Below, one piece after another: positions 36,990 to 50,299 of a stretch of 64,000 bases of DNA. How positions within the stretch are numbered: the stretch's first letter is position 1; each line of letters begins with the position of its first letter. The position numbers and the translations under genes are program-made. Source of the DNA: Taenia hydatigena (taxonomy: Eukaryota > Platyhelminthes > Cestoda > Cyclophyllidea > Taeniidae). The notes below the pieces were generated by a model that worked only from the letters and a program-made list of their open reading frames with translations, was not told the origin of the DNA and did no database searches. The stretch is from the NCBI GenBank assembly GCA_036345935.2, contig JADWOT020001851.1:62001-126000 (forward strand), in the 5' to 3' direction.

Positions 36990-39110
36990 TTCATTCTAGA
37001 GACGTCGAAGGAGTAAAACAGATAGATGCCATAGAAATTATGGATAAATTTTGGTGCCAACACTCCTTTCTCCGACTGTGATGCCTTCTTCTGTTCCTAG
37101 AATTCACTTGCATGCGTAATTTCAATATTTTCATATTTGATATCCAGTATAAATCACATAAACAGGGAGCTATGACTAGCCAATTCACGCGTCTCTAAGA
37201 CGATTTCTTCAAATTTGACCTAGCCACGCGTCCAGATGAGTAAGCAATTGAACCAGTTCAGAAATAAATGGTAGAAAGATTTAAGGAAATAAAGGAGGCT
37301 ACATCACAGCAGTGTGGAGAGGCATCCTACAGCATCCGCTTCCAATCCTCTTCTGTCCATCTCTACCCTTACTCCTTCCATTCCAGCGACTTCTCATCTC
37401 TTTACATCTACCCCATCAGATCAGCTAAGAAACAAGAAGGCGAAGGATGAGATGAATGTGCCTGTGCACTCACATACACACAAGCAAACACACACGTTTC
37501 TAGCTGTTGTTGTGAGATATCAATTCAGGTGACTACCCAAACGACAGAAACAACGGTAAAAAATGCAACACACACAAACTTGGGCAAACAGACAGAGAGG
37601 CGTGGATACATAGTGAAAATGGAGCGGTTGGTCAAGAGTGGAAAGCCAAACAGAGAGATCCTTTGCAAAAGAATAAAAGGAGTGGTCAGTGAGATGAGCA
37701 GGTAGGAATTCGAGCATCCTGCGAATTACGAAGTGGGACGTAGGAGCAACACGCCCGCCTTCGCTCCCAGAAGGCCAAGTGAGGGAGGAGTAGAAGTTGG
37801 AGATGGAATTGAGGCGAAGTCGTGTAGTACAAACTGAAGCGACAAAGAGAAATATAGAAATGTAGATTTGATGGTAATTATAGCCATACTTTGTTAAAAC
37901 ACGATTTGGTCTCGGACAGAGCGTGATTGATTCAGGTCCAGCCTAATTCGCGCTAGTCTGACCTAGCCATAAATCTGTGCATTATTTACTCATATCGCAA
38001 TCGAGGTTGAGACTAGTAGAGAGATGAAAAAGAACCTACAAAGAGGGCACCGGTAGACGGTGCAATAGGAGGGGAAGGTTGAGAACCTTAGAGGAGGCAG
38101 AGGAGCAAGATGTTCTAGTGCCACTAAAGTGGAAAAATGAGGATAAGAAGCTGAATTGTAAGGAATACTCGCTCCTCTTTTCCGTATGTATTTTATGCGA
38201 AGAGCACAAACGGTATGATATTAGGTAGGACGCAGTACGTGTGAGTGCATAGAGCGCGGTATGCAAAAAAGGAGACACTCAACAAAGATGCATTGGAGTG
38301 GCGAATGAGAAATGGGCGTAGACAAGAGAGCTCCTCTCCACTCATTTCCAAGACGCCATCAGGTCTACTTCTAGTCTGCGTGCCTTGATCTCTAATGTCT
38401 GCGCGATAGAAAGAGAACACCTCAATTCCCATTGAAATGAGTTGTGTCGAGTTGGTTTAGGTGGCGCCTTGCTCGAGCTTGCCATAATCCAGCCTAGGCT
38501 GCTAATCTTGTCTATTCTGACTCAGTCTAAATTAGTCAAGCTTAGAAATGCGTGCCACGCTACAGTTCTTCAGCAGTGGGACATGTACACTAGACACGTT
38601 GTTGTACATCAGCGGTTCTCCTGATGTTGCTGTTTATTTGAGGATTTGAGACGTAAAATGTGAATGCAGCACAGCAAGCTTAGTGCAGGATAGAATTATG
38701 GTTAAAAGGAATCGGTGATTCACCCCTAAAGATCGCCATTAAGTTAGCAAAGAGACTTTTCTGATGCGAATGACAATGGCAGTTCATTCGTCACCGATAG
38801 AAGCAGAAGAATTTTAAGCGCAAAGAGACAAAGTAACGTTTGAGATTGAAGCAATGATGTGGGAATTCGTACGTATGGAGCTGCGGTGCAGTGCTCTTCA
38901 TTTCTTCCTTACTTTCTCCCACCCTTTTCTACACTACTTCATTTTCCCACTCATCTAGCTATGTGAGTAAAAAATCAAAAAGCTGGCTTAATGAAAAACA
39001 TTTGATTTTTTCGAATGCCATGCTAGAAGAAACTAATCGTAGTCCTTTTTTATGTGATTTACACTGGATACCAGATGTGATAATGTTGAAATGACGCACG
39101 TAAATGAAGT
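36990..39110 (+). repeat. Duplicated block D, copy 2
   Basis: Same order of landmarks as copy 1: GATGAATGTGCCTGTGCACT into a CA-rich tract (about 37450-37500), AACTTGGGCAAACAGACAGAG (about 37575), the exon-like element at 38332-38403 (-) reading DIRDQGTQTR after TATCGCGCAG, AGCAAGCTTAGTGCAGG near 38675, and GTGATTTACACTGGATACC near 39055. A short inverted echo of that last segment occurs at 37130-37165, at the other end of the block. Confidence 0.6.
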
Positions 39111-39389
39111 GAGGAATGAAAGCAGCACACGGATGGGTCTTGGATAAGAGGGAAGGGAAAGCAAGAGCAGAAGTAAAAAGAGTAAATTATCTGCATAATG
39201 CTATTGACAAGAATAACAGGCATTTAAGAAGCAAAAAATATCTCCCTACTCTCTCAAACAACCTATTCTTAAAACTGCACTGTCTGGTTTACTCTAATCG
39301 ACTTTACTTTCTTCGTCCCATATTCTCACACATCCGCATCGTCACTGCTCAGATCTAAACCATTTTATCTTTGCCCTAGGTATGAAAAC

Positions 39390-41900
39390 CTCTCCTTATT
39401 TACACATTTTTTCTGTCACCACATTCTCTCAGCTCTCTTTGCCAAGGTACACAATTTACACTTTGGTTACACCTACATTGGCAGATCTAGAACGCAGAAT
39501 GTGGCATGCTGAATCTCACTTCCAAAAGAAGTGAGCTGCTAAATCTCAATTCTGAGCCACTGTTGATCAAAGCGGGTAGAGCAGAGCGCATCTCTAGACC
39601 CATAGTCTTTCAGCTTTCCTTGCCACAAGAGACACCCTAGACATCGGCTACACCTACCTCGTCCAACTTTAAAACGAGAACTGCTGCAAGCTCTTACAGA
39701 AGGAAACGAGCTGCTGATTTCCAATTCTGAGCAATTTTGAATCCATTTGGATAAAAAACAAACAGAGCTCTGCATCCTTGCCAATCTTGAGTTTGCTGCC
39801 AAAAAACGATCATTACGCTTCGACCACACCTATATTGTGGGATTGTAAAATGAGGACTACGACAAGCAATTGGAGAAGGAAACCTACTACAAAGCCATAA
39901 TAATGACAAAATCTGGATTAAAATTGCACATATTTGCTGTAGTAATTTGTTTGTTTGTAATACCGTTTTTTGGCCAGGGCCACAGGGGGTGGCCATATGG
40001 CCCTAGCTGCGTAGGCTGGCCGCTGGTCCATGCCATGCCAAAAGTGTAAAAATTGCCAGATTTTTGAGCAAGAACCGTTGCAGTCAATGACAGAAGGGAG
40101 CAAAATGCTGAGTTTCATTTCTGGTCTATTTCGCTATATACCCTCGCTGAAAGCATTTACAGAATAAAGTGAGCACTTGACTTCCAATTTGGATAAATTC
40201 TGATCACAGAAATACCCGATCGTTTGAGGGTGCGCGTCCGTGCATTACCTCTCCTCTGCGTGAACCTAGGCGCTAATATCGTGGGCCAAATCTTACTTTT
40301 ACAATTTGGTAGAAGAACTGTAACAAGTAGCTACTAAATGGTTTAAGCTGCTGAATTATAATTCCGATAAATTCTAGACTATGACACAGCTCTATATGCT
40401 TCCATTATTTTAGTTCTTCTTGCCAAAATAGGCTACTTAACTTGTCGGTCAGGTCTAAATTTTTATTGCATAACTTGAGGAATATCGCAACTGCCAACAA
40501 TGAAAGAAACAGCTGAGTGAAAAATTGAATAATTGTAGGTGAAATACTGCAATGCAGCTATGTCCTTAAGCTGTCCCACTTTTGGTTTAAAATCACTAGC
40601 ATTGCATTGTGCTCATTCCTAAGCATTAAATGTCTTACAATTGAACTGCACTTCGCTGAGACGCAAGCAACCTAACATTTGATACTTAACACAAATTAAT
40701 GAATGAACCAAATGTGCGACATTGTAATATCCACCCTCCCCTGCTGTTTGTTAATGCATACTTCTAGCACAGCCGCATGGAACGAAATGCTATGGTTTCA
40801 GAGGAGACCTAGGTTTTGGCACCATAGCACGTTAACAGCTGGGGCTTTATTGGAATCACTTTAAGACCAATGTGAGGAACACTTAGAGCGCAGAGCGCTT
40901 GGACTAACTTGGCATTTTTCACCCATGTTATGCCTTATGCATACATTTACCTAGGCTACCACATTCGTAAATAAATCCTTTTCTCGCCTTGCTTTGAAGG
41001 CTTCCAGCTACAAACCATATAGCTGCTAAATAACCTGAATTGGCAAAATGTTATACGTGGCTTGCTGATGTAAGTATGATAGCTAATCGTACTAAGCAAT
41101 TCTACTGCGCATTAATGATTAAAATCTTGGGGATAATCATGTAAAGTCCAATTGTCCAGTAAATAGATATTGCTGGTTTATGCATGACAAGCGTGGCAAG
41201 GACTCATATGATGCAATTAGTTCCTACCTAAGTTATGGGCAAAGTAGTGCCGAAGGCGGAATTCTGATTTTGAATCGCTTGGTAAAGGGCTCATGATTAG
41301 CAAATTCTGCTCCCGTCAGACGTGACACGTTCCACAAGCTCATTTTTACCAAGAAACTCCTAGTAAGTGGGATAAGTCTTTAAAAAAATACGGTCATTTT
41401 TTTTGCCAAAATTATGACATTCTAGTGTAGCAAAGGACCCAATTTACCAACGAGATGAAGAGCAGTTACTGCTGACAACCTCCAAAATGATGAGCGATCT
41501 GATTAACTTAAAGACTTGTTTCACTTAACGAAATATGCAATCCGCAGTTAAAATGTGCATTAGAGATTATAAAGCCCACGCGCGTTTATTTTTGGTCTTA
41601 TGCAGGACCAGGTGATTAAGTTTCATACACATTATTGGAATAAAATCCATCACTAATCATACTCGTGTGCCTGTATCCAGTAAAATTTACTCACTGCACT
41701 TGCAGCATCAGCAAAATTGTAATCTCCTGCGTTGAAACCCTTCGGCATACAAAAGTGGATACAGGCGAAATTTTTGGCAGTCCATTGGCTCGAAATACCC
41801 GTGATTGTGTAAAAAACAGTTCTAGTTGACGTCACCACGTCTGCCCTTTGATAACGTGCCATCTCAGTGCATCCTAGTAACTACAATTCATTATTCAAAT
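39390..41900 (+). repeat. Duplicated block E, copy 1
   Basis: Mirror image of 54760-57060. Strong matches include AAGTCTTTAAGTTAA-type text: 41460-41530 against the reverse of 55135-55200, with CTCCAAAATGATGAGCGATC conserved. It contains a tandem degenerate repeat of about 178 bp: units begin at 39535 and 39711, with related text again near 40300-40450. Two units share the frame LLQALTEGNELLIS-like text near 39681-39725, also seen in copy 2. No complete gene recognised. Confidence 0.6.
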
Positions 41901-42106
41901 CAACTTTGACTTACCAGAATCCAGCTTAAATCACTACGCATAGTACATGCATTCCCTCACCTCTTAACACAAAAGTCGTGCGCTAAACAACCACTTTTTA
42001 TTAATAATCTAGTCGTAGCAAAATGTGGCTGCTGCACTCCCACCACAATCTGGAGACCCTTCTGGCATACTACAGTGGACCACCTCACCTCACACACAGC
42101 CACATC

Positions 42107-43521
42107 GATCAACGAGCAAACTTATCATCACCTGCGCAAACTCACTCAATACCCACGTTCCATTGTTTGCGAAGAAATCCATGCAAATGAGTAGCATTTT
42201 TAAATTTGATAATGGTGGAAAATGGACAGAGATACACAACGCTGTGGAGACATCATCACAACTTGAATGGGGAGATGTAGGCATCAGGGACAGTGGGGAT
42301 TCAGGATCTAGAGAGTTTGTGCTGTTCAACATCAAAGTGCTGCCAGAAGACAGAGGTGATCATTCCAGTGTCCCTTTCCCTCTTGACGCGTGGTTTTCAT
42401 GGACTTCACAATGGTAGAGGTGTTTCCACACCGACAAATTACAATCATAATCCGCTTTGGGCAGCGGATCTCCCGTCTGCATTCAATCCACACACCATCG
42501 ACATTTGAACCTGCGAAACGGAAACAGCAAGCATGGGTTGGAAAAAGCCTCGATAAATAGGAAGGAAATAAGGTCTAGACAGAGGTGCTGGTTTTATGTC
42601 CCCATGAGCATTCATAATGCAGCGATATCGCGCGAAGTAGTAAGAGATAGGTCACGCTATACCAGGGATAGACATCATTTATCAAGAATGGCACAGACCA
42701 GTGCCAGGGCTTGTAAGCACCAAAGTGCTGTGATAGACAGATTCTTGTGAAAGGAGGCGTCTACAAGCGTGGATACCCGTATCAGCAGGAGGCGTCAACC
42801 TAGTCAGCAATTAGACACTTTAAAGGCGTAGATGTCTACCGGCCAGTGGATATCCCGAAATTGTTGGTTTTCAGCTCACCCACACAGTGTTGTTAAGTAA
42901 ACTTCACAATTCCCAGTGTCTGCCTAACACAACTACTCAATGCCTTCAGGTGCGCCTCCTATTAAAGCATCCTCTCCTATCTTGTATCCACCCAAAAGGA
43001 CATCACAACCAGAATGTGTAAAAAGCAGAAGTGATACGATAGCACACCAAGTTACACACGTGCTGAGGTCTGGCCGTCGTCGTCGTCAGCTGGATTGCAA
43101 TTAGGATCAAGCATTCCCAAATGGTTTGCGCCAATGAAATGTAGACCACAAGCACTCGTCTTACTACATGAAGACAAACGCTGGATTCATAGGTTGGAAG
43201 TGGGAGCGAAAATCGCAGAGGTTATTATGAGAAAAAAATGGTGCACATCGAGGCTCATCCAAAAAATAGGACAGGGAACAATTACTACAAATAAAGCGTG
43301 CAAGATCCGCTTATCAATTCGTCCACTAAGGCAAATGTTGCAGGGAAATAAGGGATACACAACAAAATGTCAGTCTAGACCGACAAAAGTCGCCTAATTT
43401 TGGCTACGAAGGCTAAAAACAAAACTACGTCAAAATTGCTTGCCTAACAAAATAACCGAAGCAAATTGCTGCTTACCCTCAGAAAAGTAGATTTTCGCAC
43501 GAACGAAGTAAAACTCTCAGG
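42107..43521 (+). repeat. Direct tandem duplication, unit a
   Basis: A 1415-bp unit starting with GATCAACGAGCAAA and repeated directly after itself. Shared landmarks include GCTGTGGAGACATCATCACA (about 42241), AAAGTGCTGCCAG (about 42335), CGGAAACAGCAAGCATG (about 42519) and ACTCGTCTTACTACATGAAG (about 43155). A 130-codon frame (42025-42417) crosses the unit start; in unit b its counterpart is frameshifted by short deletions, so the frame is probably not a gene. Confidence 0.7.
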
Positions 43522-45271
43522 GATCAACGAGCAAATCTATGATCACTTGCGTAAACCCGTTCAATCCTCACGGTCCTCTGCTTACGAAGAAACACATACA
43601 AATGAGTGACATTTCAAAATTTACTAATAATAGAGAATTTACAGGAATATACAATGCTGTGGAGACATCATCACAGCTTCAGGGGGAGATGTATGCATCA
43701 GGAACGGTAGTCAGAATTTACAGGGCTTTTTGCTGTTCCACACTAAAGTGCTGCCAGGAGACGCAATTAACCATTCCAGTGCCCCCATTCCCTCTTGATG
43801 CATGATCTTTATGAACTTCACGATGGTAGCGGTGTTTCCATACCGACAAATTGCACGGAAATTTCTTTTTGGATAGCGGACTTCTCGTCCGCAGAACGGA
43901 AACAGCAAGCATGAATTGGGGAAAGCCTCCATCAATACGAAAGAAATAAGGTCTAAACAGAGGTGCCGGTTTTATACAATTGCTTACGCTATACAAGAAA
44001 TGGGTAACATTTATCAAGAATGACAAAGGTCAGCGCCAGTGCCTATGCACGACAAAGTGCGTGATGAACCAAGTTTCTTATAAAAGGAGGCGCCTACAAT
44101 CATGGATAACCTTAACAGCAGGGGACGTCAACCCAGTCAGCAATTAGACGCGTCGATCGGTCAGTAGCGATGACGCCAATGTTAATTTTCAACCCACCAC
44201 ACAATGGTGATTACTGAGACCCTTTACTTGTTATTTAAACTTGATAACTTCCAGTGTCGACTTGACACTTAGTCCGGCTTGATGTAAGATTGTGCGAGAC
44301 GAATGCATTCAAGCTAATGGTTCCGGCAAATTAAGCCAAAAATTGTCCTCTAATTTCAAGGGTAATGTGGAGTAGGGGATGGAGGGAAAGAGGGATTACC
44401 TTCATTACTAACCTGTCATGCAAGTCAGGATCAGCCTCTGAGTAGCACACACTGAGCTCATTCAGCTCAATCACACCAAAACGTCCCTTCAACCTCCACC
44501 CAACCAATAAATCCACCTCACAACTACTTAGTGCTGCTATTAAAGCAATTTCCCTTCCACTGTGCCCAACTAAAGGCACATCAAAGGCTGGCTGTTTAAA
44601 AAACCGGAATTGATGCGATAGGCGTGAAGTTGTCTCCTGCATACGTCGCACTACAATTGTGCTGCGGTCTGGTCGTCGTCGACTGGAGTTTAGCCAAGAT
44701 CAAGTGTTGACCACAGACACTCGTCTTACTGCTCTACATGAAGACAAACGGTAGCGACCGTGGGACAGATGCATAGGTTGTGAAAACTATTATACATGCT
44801 AAATCTGTCTACGACCTAGGAGGCCGTTCTCTCTTAAAAAGAAGTTGCGATCGGGAGTGAAAATCACAGGGATCATTATGGGAAAAAATAGTACACGTCG
44901 AGAACTCGCCCAGGGAATAGAACAAAGAACAACTATTATAAATAAGGCGTGCAAGATCTACTCAAATATTACCCCATTATAAGAATGGCAAGCAATTATA
45001 GGCTCAAGGCAAAGGTAGCACAGAAAAAAAAGAATTCACAACAGAACGTAAGTCTGATTCGCCAAAAAAAAATTAATCTCGGGGGTTATAAGCAAAAAAG
45101 AGATAAGGAAAATTCGAACCCACTAATGAGTTAATTGCAAGCATGGAGACGGGAAAAAGGAAGCTACACTAAAGGCGCTTGCCGAACCAAATGGCAGAAA
45201 TAAAATGCCTGGTTATTCCTGCATATTATCAGAAGGGTAAAATTTCAGACGAACGAAAAAAAATTCGCAGT
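43522..45271 (+). repeat. Direct tandem duplication, unit b
   Basis: A 1750-bp unit matching unit a from GATCAACGAGCAAATC to TTCAGACGAACGAAAAA near its end (compare 43490-43515). Extra length comes from insertions, mostly between 44200 and 45200. Shared words include GCTGTGGAGACATCATCACA (about 43656) and ACTCGTCTTACTGC (about 44718). It is diverged with many indels. No conserved open frame. Confidence 0.7.
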
Positions 45272-48200
45272 GATCAAATGAAACAACACAAGAAGGCGGT
45301 CTGGCAGAATCATTGCAACCTACAATTTCATAAATGAAGTCAGCCTCCTTAACTTTACACACGACAGTTGAATTAGAGACACGAAAACCCTAACGTTCTA
45401 CCACGAGTCTGTAAACGGATTGATGTCTACTCTTTGCAAGCTAACAAAAGGCAAAAGAGACTCCAACTTGCCAAACAATCGCCTTTTTACTACTCTTCAA
45501 AAGCATTAGCCCTTACGAGGAAATCGAGAGAATGAATGGAATTAGCAAAAAGACAGTGCCAACCGAATAAGGAGAATAACGAATTGTTGGCTTTCAATCG
45601 ACATCCTCAAAATTACCTAAAAAGGACAATACTTAACCAAAATCTCGCAAAGCGCTAGGCATGGGCAAATAGAAAATGCACGAAAAGCGCAGAAAACAGC
45701 ACAATTGAATCATTAATCATTCTAATTAAAATAAGAGAGCTTCCCATGCTAAAAGAAAGGAGTAACTCCATGCCCACCAACAAAAAAACAGAGACGACGG
45801 CAGAGTGGGAAGAAGTAACGCAAAGGCCAATTGTAAAAACACGAAGCGTCAAGCGCTCGATGATGAGTCTCATGCCTATTGTGATGAATGAGTCCTGCAA
45901 CCCTGTGGATAGGCACTGACCGGTCAGTAATGCAACCCCTAAGAGAGATGCAGATTGACAATACTGATACCCGGTTATGGATCCGGTGTCCATGCGCATG
46001 AATCGAAATCGATGGATACAACCATGACGTTGAGGAACGCAGCTCTTTTGCATGCGTTTGATGATTTTGAACACCTGACCAGCCAATACTGTCTTGCGCG
46101 ATCCCCTATTTAAAGGCCAAGTCTTGTGAAACAGATGCTATACTTACTCGTTGGAACAGTCGTTCCCAGCGGTTAACGGATGTAAGGGCACACGAGAGGC
46201 CATCGGCATAGTTCTGCACTGACGTGGCCCACCTCACTTCGACGTCCATGGGTGCCTTAGTGGGACCTAGCTAGTCTTTCAGCATTGATGCATCTCATCT
46301 TCGGCGGCACCTGCGTTCTTGCAGCCACAGCACTTGACACCTGCCCACCTCCTTTGCCTTCAATCGGCAAATTGAGTAATCTACCAACGTAAAACTGGTG
46401 TTTTCACCTCCCCCAGTAGCTTTACATTCGCTTCACTAAGGTGCATTCTAACATCCTAGCTTTCCATTGTCCACTACTTTAATCCTTTCCATGAACACTA
46501 TGGACAGGTCCGTCTCAGTCAGTCTCATATGCCTACCGCATGCTGCCCAAATTGACCGTCACACATTTTGCAGGTCGAAAATGGACCGGGCGAACAGATG
46601 GATAGTCGAAAAAATTAACAGATAGACGGGTATGTAGGTGGGTCGGCGGATGAAGAGATTGAGATAAACGCAATGACGTAAAAAGTCATTGGACAGCCGA
46701 CACTAGCTTTACCGCCTCACCTAGACTCTACCTTCACATCTCTACTAAGTGACCGAACATGTGAATAAAAGGGAACAGCGACGCATACAAATAATAAAAT
46801 AATTCGCGAAGCAATCGGCTCCAAACAACGCCCATGATGGATGTGATGGGGGAAAAGGATACCATGATCAGAAGGAAAGACGGGGACAAGACGCTACTTG
46901 CGACGATTGTCCCTTCCAGGTTCTCATCACTGCCATACATGTACAACAGGAAAGGCGGCGAACCGCAAAATAAAGCACGCGTGCGACAGACACAAAGCCA
47001 ACTAATGTCGCAGAACTAGGGTGCAAACTAGATCACACCGGGCCTTTGTCCATGACTGCGTCGCATCATCGCCAAGTTCTGGAATACAGGGTTGGAGGCA
47101 AGCGTGCACCACTTGCCCCTATACCTTGGGCATGTCAATGCCGGTAACACCCCCCTCCCCCAAACTACCCAGTGCACCTACAGCTCCACTGCATCGGACA
47201 CACGCATGACATCACTCAGTCGATCAACAGTATGCACAATAGGCCTGCCATATGTGCGCGTGTCCTTAAAACAATGGAACAAGTACCGTACGCAAACAAG
47301 ACAGATGGCACGGCAAAGCATCCCGGTCCTTCCCACTGTGAGCAACTTCCATCCTAAGCATTCTTAGCAGCAATATTGCAATCAATATGAAGCAATGTAT
47401 CCAGAAAAATGCGTCTTGAGGACGTCAGAGAGGTGTTAATTTTAGCAGCCCCGACAGTCAAATGTTCCAATGCAGATGAGGCGGCACGACCACTCACATC
47501 AGGCAAGACTGTATGAACGTTCCGACCCCACACCTCACACCCCTGAAGTAAAGCTAATGAAGATAACTTGGCGGATATGTCCATGGACAACGAGTTAAGT
47601 AGATCGCCTCATCTTCGCCTGTCTATCTACCCAAACCTCTACCAACCAAATAATCGTATTAACAGATAAGTGAAAAGAGCGTGAGTAACTAAAAAGACGA
47701 AGCCTAAAGCCTGCCGATCCGCATTTGCCTGTGTCTTGGGGGACGTCCACCAACTATTGGCCACCAAGAATACCAATCTGGCCAACTTAAGGGAGACGCC
47801 AAACCTGCAATTTTGCCTGTGTCCGCGACCCGTCAGCCAACCATCAGCCTCAAGGGAAAAACAGCTAAAGCCAAAGCTGCTTACTGCCACGACTAAGACA
47901 AGGGTGGCGAAGACCACACCTGACATAGTAAACTGCTACAACAGGAGTGAACAATCCGAGGTAATCAGTGGGTTGCCTTCCAAGTCATAACCGAATAACT
48001 ATTCTATCCATAAGTACTTCGGTTCAAGCGTCATTTTCGCATCTGATCAGTGGTGCACCACCTTTGCAGAGTCACAGATGCAATATTAAGCGATTGATGA
48101 CTATAAACCTAGCGGCGCGATGTGGACAATACAATTGGTAGGTGTTAGAACGTTTCCATATGGCGTGAACTATGAATGCTACGATGGGCGGAAGCAAGTG

Positions 48201-50299
48201 GAACATTAATCGTGGGGCATCCTCGCTCCCTCATCCTCCTCCTCATTCCCCTGACAGTTAACAACCACACCCTAGCAATAAGTCACCCCGCTCAACGCTC
48301 ACATGTATAGACGTTGTGAAAAACCAATGCATCGTATGAAGGCTCTTTGTAATATAGCCTCAAATCAGCTTCGCCTCATGCCATACCATTGTTGTTGTTG
48401 TTACTGCTAAAGGCCTCAAAATCTTACTACTACCTTGGGTTGAATAAACAAACAGAACAAGTAAAAGTGGTGTAATTTTAAGCCTATGATGGGATCTCAC
48501 TCAACCTGTACAACATACACTGCCCATGAGGGAGTACTTACTAAGGTAGCGTTCTCCTCTCCCTTCGCTCTCGCCCGCTCGCCTGCCTGCCTGCCTGGCG
48601 CCCACGCAGCCACACACGCCGCACCCATTCTTCCATGACGTTGAGGCCCTCCTCCAAGCACACTACCGCGTTGCCTGCCTGCTTATGTCCTGCGTGAAGA
48701 AGTATTCCACACTAAGAAGGGGCAAGGGAACTCTCACTCGCATTCATCACACCTCATATTTGTTTCGACACCCCAGCTGTCGCCGTCGACAATGACGAAT
48801 TCAAAGTCCCATTGTGTAGTCCCAGTGGCTTCCCATGGACCGGCTTCTACGCCCACATTCCCCTATGCCGCCATTGCCACTGTCGACAACGATGCATGTT
48901 ATTGTTGACAGGCAGCCTGATGAGTCCGCAATTGACGACGACCTTGAAAAGCTCCACGTAGTCAGCGTTGCGAACAATGGCGGCGACGGTGGCGGGGCTG
49001 CCAATGCTGGTCAGAGACCGACTATTACAGCACATAAATACTGCACTTACAAGTTTTGCATTCAAAATTGACGCCTAGTGCCACTCATCCAAGTCCCCGT
49101 GCCTACCACACAATAATGCGCCAGAAGTGTAAATTCCCTTTCGACGTACTTTGGACCCGCGACTACTTTAGCACCATGTAAAGCCAAGTGTTTGGTAAGT
49201 TCTCCTCCTCTGCTTCCCTCCCACCAAGCGGGGCCTCATTCACGACTACAACATCATTCCCCCCCTTATTCAAATAACACCCCACCTACCTACCTACGCC
49301 AATCAGTCCACTCTACTCCATTGTTCAGCACAAAGAACCAACGCGAAAAATCGTTGCCATCCAACAACCAACCAAAACACGTCAAATTTTCTCCCTAGAA
49401 CCTCATTAACAAAAAGGGATCCCTGTACACACATACACACACACACACACACGTTTACGGAACTAAAAACGAGCCCTAGACGATCTAGACAGTAAGAAAT
49501 GCACACACACACACTCAGATTCACGAAAGGAAGTGGACCTACGGTACGTTTGAAAAAAAGCTCTGGAACACCTCTCCTTCTCGCCCTCTCCATCTTTTTG
49601 GTGTTATCACAATCACCAGCGCAACTCATCAACGTGGAAAATAAACCCGCCCCTCCGAACCCAGCCCATCACTGTTACACTCCAGTTAGTCTATTGAGCA
49701 TGCGCCCACGCCCTTCTCACCCTTCCCACACCTACCGCTATGTCATCCAACACACACCGATGTCGTCCATCCCGACATCCACATCGCACAACCGGGACGA
49801 GGATGCCTCCGCCAATGACTTCACGAGCTCGTACTACCTACCATTCCACAGACTCATCAAATGTTACCTCATCACAGTAATTCTGTAGCATCCGAAAGGC
49901 AAAAAAGCAAACAATGGAAGAGCCGATGCGTGAATGTCTCATACGTTGCAAAGCTAACGTCTCCGAACATAATTAATGATAGGAGAAAACACCTTAACAG
50001 GCAAGCATTTAGGACTGCTGCAAAGTACAATCTGCGTAGTGATGCGAACGCTTCCCACTAGTCACCCCTTCCTCCGCTTCTACTGCGGCCACCTCGCCCA
50101 GACACCAACTCATGCCGTCAAAACTGAGCCCACCATTAAGCCATCACCGACGCTCTCCACACAACACGTTTCGCAAAGATCACACCAGCACAAAAATAAC
50201 CCTCATCTCCAAGTCAATGAGCAGTGAAGTCCCCAAGTGTCTTACGCCCTCCATATATGTATATGCGATCCGCCAGCACGGATATCATAGCAATGAAAA
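45272..50299. other. Non-duplicated centre of the third palindrome, no supported gene
   Basis: About 5 kb with few matches elsewhere in the window. The longest open frame is 143 codons at 45655-46086 (-), with a hydrophobic C-terminal half; it has no recognised domain and this length can occur by chance. The part from 48540 to 50250 is richer in C and has simple repeats: CCTG units at 48581-48598 and a CA microsatellite at about 49427-49454. A possible exon with an acceptor-like TATTGTTGACAG before 48911 and a frame QPDESAIDDDLEKLHVV was seen but has no supporting second copy. No RNA gene recognised. Confidence 0.4.
49427..49454. repeat. CA microsatellite
   Basis: An almost pure run of CA dinucleotides, broken by a single T; a shorter CA run follows at about 49502-49514. 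Confidence 0.9.

Noticed and set aside
42025..42417. 130-codon frame at the start of the tandem duplication
   Set aside because: The equivalent region of unit b is frameshifted, and the first 27 codons lie outside the repeat unit.
45655..46086. 143-codon minus-strand frame with hydrophobic segments, a possible membrane protein
   Set aside because: No domain, no second copy, no splice or promoter context; this length is expected by chance in a 64-kb window.
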